Shown piece by piece: positions 15,583-21,155 of a stretch of DNA of 21,155 nt (position 1 is the first letter of the stretch; each line of letters opens with the position of its first letter). Position numbers and translations under genes: made by a program. Location: NCBI GenBank assembly GCA_037176905.1, contig JBBBWG010003281.1, forward strand, positions 10,535-31,689, in the 5' to 3' direction. The notes beneath the pieces were generated by a model. It was not told the DNA's origin and made no database searches. It worked only from the letters and a program-made list of their open reading frames with translations. Source of the stretch: Azolla pinnata (taxonomy: Eukaryota > Streptophyta > Polypodiopsida > Salviniales > Salviniaceae).

Positions 15583-16290
15583 CGCCAACTTCGGCGGCGG
15601 TGCTGGTTATGGTTATATATATATATGATTATCCAGACTCCACCGATGCTAACTTTGGCATCGATTCACCTCCGTGAGAAGAAGGCATAGATCGATCGAT
15701 AGATCAACAGATTGCTGCGAGCCAACCCTTGGCGGCGGCGCTGGTCATGGTTAACCAGCTCCATCGACGCCAACTTTGGCATTGATCACCTCTATGAGAA
15801 AATGCATAGATAGATCGATCGATCCGATCGATCGATAGATAGATAGATATATAGATCAATAGATCAACAAATTCGAGCCAACTTTGGCGGCGGTGGTGGT
15901 TATGGTTAGCCAGCTCCACCCGATGCTAACTTTGGCAAGAAACGGCATAGATCGATCGATCGATAAATAGATATATCAATCAACAGATCAACAAATGCGA
16001 GCCAACTTTGGCGGCGGCGGTGGTTATGGTTAGCCAGCTCCACCGACGCTAACTTTGGCATCGATCACCTCCATGAGAAAAGGCATAGATAGATGGATCC
16101 ATCGATCGATAGATAGATCGATCGATCGATCGATCAACAAATGTGTGCGCCAACTTTGGCGGCGATTGTGGATATGGTTAGCCAGCTCCAACGATGCTAA
16201 ACTTTGGCATCGATCATCTCCATGAGAAAAGGTATCGATACATAGATCGATCCATCGATAGATAGATTGATCGATCGATAGATCGAGCAG
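15583..16290. repeat. Minisatellite, 124-156 bp unit, downstream of the PPR gene
   Basis: Five copies of a unit with GCCAACTTTGGCGGCGGCGG, TTATGGTTAGCCAGCTCCAC, GCTAACTTTGGCATCGATCA, CATGAGAAAAGGCATAGAT and a variable (GATC)n/(GATA)n stretch. The units start at 15583, 15721, 15877, 16001 and 16149. It ends about 380 bp beyond the PPR stop codon. Confidence 0.95.
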
Positions 16291-16668
16291 ATAGTGTGCT
16301 GGCATGGAGGAGGATCTACGATGGCAAAACAGCCCAAGTTCAGGGCCCCGATTCACCATGACAGGAATGCATCTTTCCTCGGAACAGAAGCAGCCCTTTG
16401 CCATGGATCACTGCAATACACCTGTATATCACTGTTCAATCTTCTTTCTCTTCTATCACAAACATTCGCCGAAATCAGGGGCTTGTCTTTCCCTAGAGAG
16501 GATTTTGCAACAAAATGTTTGATTGAAAATCTGCCAAGCCCATTGCGGTAAGATACGCGATCTTCCCTCTTTCTCCATATCCTTTTCATCAGAAAGCCCG
16601 TCTCAAAATCGAGGATTTCGATGTTTTTCACAGCTATGGACAGCTGGTCCGAAGTTCCCGGTGCCCCT

Positions 16669-18594
16669 TCAGTTCTTCTCCCTCGGAGCTCCGAACATCT
16701 TATGGCATGAAGCGCAGACTCCACACATGTTCGAATGCGATCTTCTCTGGCGCGAAGAATGCGAGTTCGCAAGCCCTAGAGCTGACGCCAATCGTTCGCA
16801 CTGCCCGCACAGCGAATGAACCCTGCCTCGACGATGCTCCAGCATGTCTTCAGCTACAACTACTACTACGTTATCGATACCAGCATTCGCAGGGCCTTCC
16901 TTCCATGTAATTTCATCCTTTGATGTCATCCCACTCTTCTTCGCTTTGCCCTTTTCATCATCGACAGGCTCGCGCATCTCAGGGATGATGATGATGCAGG
17001 ATTTCTGGTTGCCCGCGAGCTCGATCTCGCCGCCATCTCTACGATGATGCATTCGCATTCCATGAAAGCACTCTCTCCCTAAACTTGCATTGCCGTAAGC
17101 TTCGCAGCCTGACATGAGAGATGTCCACGCAGCATCATCTGGCACCATCGGCATGGCGCCCAGCAAATCCTTGGCTTCATCCAAAGAACCCGCTTTACGA
17201 AGGAGATCGACGATGCAGCTGTATTGCTCCATGGTAGGTGCGATGCTCAGATTCTCGGTCATGTGCTGGAAGTGAAGGTGCCCATCTGCTATCAGTCCAG
17301 CCTCGCCGCATCCCGACAATATGCTCGTGTAGATCGCATTCACCGGCTTCATACCTTCGCCTTGCATCTTGTCTAAACACTCCAAGGCCAGTCTGAGCTC
17401 CTTACAATGGACATATCCTCCGATGAGCGCACCCCATAGTACGATATCTCTGTTCCCTGTGCTTCCGTCGAAAACCCTCCGCGCCTCAGCTACGCACCCG
17501 CTCTTCGCATACATATCGACTAACGCAGCTGCCAGGAATGCGTCGGAATCGAGCCCATCTACCATCAGGCTGTGGTGTATCGACATGCCCATGTGAACAG
17601 CCCCTAGCAACGCACACGATTTCAAGGTGCACGCGAATGCGGCCTCATCAGGTTCCAAACAGCCCATATGCTGCATTTCCAGAAACAGCATGATAGCTGA
17701 ATCGGGAAAGCCGTATGCAGTATAAGCCGATATCATCGCGGCCCAAGGTGCCACATTCCTTGTGGGCATACTATGCAGCACACGCCGAGCTTCATGCAGA
17801 TACCCTGTTTTTGCATACATGTCTACGATGGTGGCTCCAACCATGCAGCTGGTTTCGATCTGCCTCCGGATGATCTGGTCATGTAGCAGCAGGCCTTGTT
17901 CGATGAGCTCGAGCGACTTGCACGCCCTTAACGCTGATGAGAATGCTGCTTCATCAGGAGCCACACCTTCTTCTTGCATTCTTGTGAAATGCTCAAGGGC
18001 CGAGTGCAGCTCGCCGTGCCGAACTAACCCATCGATGAGAGCACTCCATGAGACTACAGTTTTCGTCGCCATCAAGGAATCGAACATTCGGCGTGCCTCT
18101 CGGAGGCTACCCCACTTTGCATACATATGAACAAGGGTGTTGCCTATCTCAAGGTCGGAGATGAAATCATGCCTCACGATCTGGTCGTGGATCTCTCTCC
18201 CGTGTTGCATCGTCACCGTAGTAGCTCTCCCCGATTCGCAGATCTTGAGGAGGCCGAGGAACGTCACCTTGATGGGCTTTATGCCGTTCCTTTGCATCGC
18301 ATCGAATGCTTCGAATGCTTGCAAGGGTTTTCCATTTTGGGCATATCCGGAGATGAGCACATCCCATGTTACCACATTCTTGCCAGGTAAAGCATCGAAC
18401 ACGTGCCTTGCCTCTGCCAAAGACCCACATTTGGCATACATATTGACGAGGGAGCTCCCGAGCTTGAGGTCTCCTTCCATGCCAGATCTACATACCTGGC
18501 CATGTATGATTCTACCCTCGGAAAGAGATCGTACAAGAATGGAAGTCCTTAAGCTATGCAAAAATGAGGCTCTGCTCGGCAATCCTCCCGGCAT
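16669..18594 (-). CDS. PLS-class pentatricopeptide repeat protein with degenerate DYW-like C terminus
   Basis: 641 residues, no intron. Proteins of this family bind organellar RNA, and DYW forms edit C to U in plastids or mitochondria. PLS triplets are clear: S-type motifs with MYAKCG-like cores at about 52, 157, 259 and 361; P-type starts such as VVTWDVLISGYAQNG, VVSWSALIDG, NVAPWAAMIS and DIVLWGALIG; L-type blocks ending in C between them; then a final S2/E1-like part (YSCIVDLLRKAGSLDEAKDL, AWTSLMSGCEAYGN). The usual E2 region is unrecognisable. Residues about 571-634 resemble a DYW domain (CGQCERLASALGL, then CGVCASCHKMF), but the catalytic HxE is QCE and the protein stops ten residues after CxxCH. 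The first in-frame ATG is at 18594; the frame is open upstream only to a TAG at 18645-18643, with no other ATG. The short N terminus has Arg/Ser residues compatible with, but not proof of, a transit peptide. Confidence 0.9.
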   Translation of the reverse strand: MPGGLPSRASFLHSLRTSILVRSLSEGRIIHGQVCRSGMEGDLKLGSSLVNMYAKCGSLAEARHVFDALPGKNVVTWDVLISGYAQNGKPLQAFEAFDAMQRNGIKPIKVTFLGLLKICESGRATTVTMQHGREIHDQIVRHDFISDLEIGNTLVHMYAKWGSLREARRMFDSLMATKTVVSWSALIDGLVRHGELHSALEHFTRMQEEGVAPDEAAFSSALRACKSLELIEQGLLLHDQIIRRQIETSCMVGATIVDMYAKTGYLHEARRVLHSMPTRNVAPWAAMISAYTAYGFPDSAIMLFLEMQHMGCLEPDEAAFACTLKSCALLGAVHMGMSIHHSLMVDGLDSDAFLAAALVDMYAKSGCVAEARRVFDGSTGNRDIVLWGALIGGYVHCKELRLALECLDKMQGEGMKPVNAIYTSILSGCGEAGLIADGHLHFQHMTENLSIAPTMEQYSCIVDLLRKAGSLDEAKDLLGAMPMVPDDAAWTSLMSGCEAYGNASLGRECFHGMRMHHRRDGGEIELAGNQKSCIIIIPEMREPVDDEKGKAKKSGMTSKDEITWKEGPANAGIDNVVVVVAEDMLEHRRGRVHSLCGQCERLASALGLANSHSSRQRRSHSNMCGVCASCHKMFGAPREKN

Positions 18595-18629
18595 CGCATT
18601 ACAAAAAGAAGGGCTCCAATCGACCACAT
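18549..18629 (-). other. Possible upstream ORF overlapping the PPR start
   Basis: An ATG at 18629 opens a 26-codon frame ending in TAA at 18549, out of frame with and overlapping the PPR start codon at 18594. If transcription starts upstream of it, it could lower PPR translation. Whether it is transcribed is unknown. Confidence 0.3.
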
Positions 18630-18686
18630 TCAGATGTCCATGCTATTGCATCATAAAACCTTCTGTTCCGACATACTCAATGCCTA

Positions 18687-18908
18687 CCACATATGCCCAA
18701 TCCCACCCATTCATGCACTCCATGCTGCCACATGATGCCCATCGATGCACTCCACACCACCGCATCATGCCCATTCCCATAACATTGAAGCACTCCATGC
18801 GACCAAAGCGTGCCCATTCTAATCCATTGATGCACACATGCTGCCACATCATACCCAATCTCGCCCATTCATGCACTTCATGCTGCTATAGCATGCCCAT
18901 TCCCATCT
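18687..18908. repeat. 42-bp tandem array upstream of the PPR gene
   Basis: Five to six degenerate copies of a unit like CATGCCCATTCCCACCCATT followed by CATGCACTCCATGCTGCCAC. It starts about 90 bp upstream of the PPR ATG, so it probably lies in the 5' untranslated region or core promoter. Confidence 0.88.
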
Positions 18909-18974
18909 TTCTAACACTTCGTGTGTATGATTAAGCCTATGGCATTATTAGGCCGGAAAGATTGGCCTTGATCC

Positions 18975-19130
18975 TTTTGGATCCTGAATCGCGAGCATAT
19001 AGATCCAAAATCAAGAACTTGTAGTAGATCGTCGATCAATGGCATGTAGAGATCCTTGTTTCTTGGGTCCCGAATCTGTAGCATGTGCGTCCTTGTTGCT
19101 TGGGTCCTGAACCAATAGCATGTAGACTCG
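18975..19130. repeat. Short tandem repeat, about 40-bp unit
   Basis: Two good copies and one diverged copy of a unit with TTGCTTGGGTCCTGAA and AGCATGTAG. Similar blocks lie near 18980, 19067 and 19107. Confidence 0.7.
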
Positions 19131-19151
19131 ATGCCAGCAAGTATAGGGCCG

Positions 19152-19165
19152 AAACCCTAAACCCA
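19152..19165. promoter_or_regulatory. Telo-box match (AAACCCTAA)
   Basis: GAAACCCTAAACCC, about 560 bp upstream of the PPR start. Telo-boxes are known plant promoter elements bound by TRB-type factors. A single short match is weak evidence. Confidence 0.3.
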
Positions 19166-21155
19166 ACTGCTTGAAATATCATTCTCAACAAGTATGGTTT
19201 AAAAAGCTTGGGCTTTGCAAGAAGAACGATCTCGTTCAGGTACAAGGAGCACGAAAAAGAAACACAACACCATCGAACAAGCTCCCGGATTGGAGAAAAA
19301 GATAGGAAAGGAAAGAGAAAGACGAACTCTGCAACCACAGGGGGGAAAAAACCCATGGATTCAGTCGGGAAAAGGAAATGAAATCGAAGAGAATAAGCGA
19401 GAAGGGAGATGGGTTTTCTGTTGTGGGCGATCTTACCTTCCAAAATCTCTGTGAGGCCTCGTGCAATTTCGACATATCTTGGGAACTCCACGATTTGTGA
19501 AATTGATGAGTTTCTTGATGAATGAAGTTTATGAGCATATTTGTGCTTAAGGAAGATTAAATTGTTGCTTAATGGCAATAATCTCAAATTGAATTGATTA
19601 AATTAATCATGATTGAAGTTTTAAGAGATTTGATCCCGTAGAAGTAGAGGGCTAATCAAGAAGTGGGAACGATTTGTGATTGTTTCCAATACTTGGGAGA
19701 AAGATTCTCGTCAACGAATCGATCCAAAGAATCAAGCGATGTACTGAACAACAAGATCTGATCATTTCACTCGATTGACTGGTGCTTCAAAAAGGCCTTC
19801 CGGACTATTGAGGGACTGACCTGGGGCCATTGCCAATACTGCATGCATGCAAAGAGCGGATCGTAATCTGGGATCATTTTTTCTTTCTATCGATGCTTTT
19901 GGTTGCACGATATAGTGAATGGGAACTGGGAATGGAGTATATAGCTTTCTATCTGATGATGATGATGATGATGATGCGCATAGCAGAGAAGCCGAATTTC
20001 GGCAACCTCTCCTCTCCATGTTTTTTATCATTGCATCAATGATGTTGTTGTCGCTGCTACCATTGGTCTCATCATGTTTGTTGCAGAAGATAGTAGTTAG
20101 GCTCCTATTTCCTTTGTTGTTGATATTTGTTACAGAAAAACAGGCAAGATTTCATCGAGCTTTGTAAAACCAGCCTATAGCCCTCAATAATATGGAGTTT
20201 GAACAATTAACTTAGCTTTACATACGCATGTCGTGGCTTGAAAACTTTCAATGTTGATATTGCAAGATTGATGTTTGTACTCGCAACTATAAAAATTTCT
20301 TGTTCAATATTTTTATATTGAGAATGATGATATAACATACAAGAAGACAACAATTGACGCGTCATGGTGTACAATCGTGCCATAGAAACATTGCACTAAT
20401 TTTTTGATAATGTGGGCTACACTTGACTGTTTCATGCGCTTTTAATACTGATAACATCGAATGAAGAGCATTATAGTTGGTTTAGACTTTAATTCTTTTA
20501 GATAATGAGAGAATTAAAGAGGTGGCGGATATAACTTATATTCGATCTTATAGCTTCTGGTTCTTTACCATGGTCACATCTTATTGCTTCATTACAGGCT
20601 TGCTTTTGTAACTATAACAAAGTATAACAATAAGGCAAGGTATTTTTTTTCTCATAAATTGAAGAGCACCCATGGTTGATTGGCGATCATAGAGACAAGC
20701 TTAGTTTTTTTTTACGTGGGAATCTTGAAGCTATCGTCAACGGCAAAACGAGAATCAGAATTATGTAACTTTGACTGGGGATTGTGACATATCTCCAAAG
20801 ATCGTGTAAAGATTATAATTCATACAATAATTGAGCATGTTTGTTTCCTCCTCCAATCGCATTGGGAGAATTACGAGTCAAACATGCGATCATCCGATGC
20901 ATTATTAGGACATTAGTCGATTTCGGAATCGTGTGCCAAATCTCAGATCAAGCTGATGCTTGTTATCGCTTCGATTACTTTATAGCTAGTGTTCGCAGCT
21001 CACGTTAATCTCAAGGTTTTCTGATCGGATACATACACAAACACAGACACATACGCCCCGAAACAATGTACAATGTACAATATTAGACGTAAACAATGTA
21101 CAATGGGGATTGCTAAATATATATGCCCCGAATCAAGCTTCAGCACGTGCACCAT
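19166..21155. other. Intergenic region without recognised gene
   Basis: AT-rich DNA with a short (ATG)n run at about 19954-19977 and a duplicated AACAATGTACAATG at about 21063 and 21091. Open frames here are short or lack an ATG, and I recognise no family. A donor-like GGAAG|GTAAGA on the minus strand near 19434 could mark an upstream non-coding exon of the PPR gene, but nothing confirms it. Confidence 0.5.

Noticed and set aside
15105..15677. 190-codon frame with poly-His and repeated SFIH
   Set aside because: Built from (ATC)n and (ATTC)n microsatellites; no homology.
15583..16290. Repeated GGCGGCGG... blocks considered as a glycine-rich protein gene
   Set aside because: Units differ in length by non-multiples of three and include (GATC)n/(GATA)n with stops, so no frame is maintained across copies.
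18137..18934. 265-codon plus-strand open frame opposite the PPR 5' end
   Set aside because: Antisense to the PPR gene. Its tail is a translation of the 42-bp tandem array, with no recognisable domain.
19036..19587. 183-codon minus-strand frame with a good donor site at about 19434
   Set aside because: No ATG start, no recognised family. The segment before the donor could be a non-coding exon, but nothing in the sequence confirms it.

Overview
This window is nuclear DNA from a land plant. It holds a class IV homeodomain-leucine zipper (HD-Zip IV) gene with conserved intron positions, an uninterrupted PLS-class pentatricopeptide repeat (PPR) gene, and plant-type telomere heptamers (CCCTAAA). 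The lineage cannot be fixed from the sequence. A DYW-like PPR and heavy simple-sequence content would fit a non-seed plant (bryophyte, lycophyte or fern), but that is only an inference.

Layout. From 1 to 11099, on the minus strand, lies one large HD-Zip IV gene. I reconstructed eleven coding exons by joining homologous blocks at GT/AG sites. They stay in frame for 1211 codons, and the gene runs off the left edge before its conserved C-terminal end. The product has a disordered acidic, His/Asp-rich N terminus, a lysine-rich tract, a homeodomain, a zipper-loop-zipper with a CxxC loop, a START domain and an HD-START-associated domain. Runs of Asp and Asn are coded by microsatellites. Most introns carry their own tandem array: 130-172 bp units in intron 1, 70 bp in intron 2, 83-95 bp in intron 3, telomere heptamers in intron 5, a 184-bp duplication in intron 6, and AAC-rich sequence in intron 9. 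Intron 8 carries a fold-back (MITE-like) element.

From 11100 to 16668 is the HD-Zip upstream region and intergenic DNA. It holds a very regular 34-bp tandem repeat, two matches to the L1 box that HD-Zip IV proteins bind, an ATGGC pentamer array, several microsatellites, a second copy of the fold-back element, a tRNA-like (SINE-like) fragment, and a 124-156 bp minisatellite ending near the PPR gene.

From 16669 to 18594, on the minus strand, is the PPR gene, 641 residues, without introns. It ends in a decayed, truncated DYW-like domain. A 42-bp array lies just upstream of it. From about 18910 to 21155 I see no convincing gene.

The two genes have no evident functional link: one should act in the nucleus as an epidermal-type transcription factor, the other in an organelle on RNA. 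The most unusual aspect of the window is the density of unrelated tandem arrays in and around one regulatory gene, together with the two-copy fold-back family.
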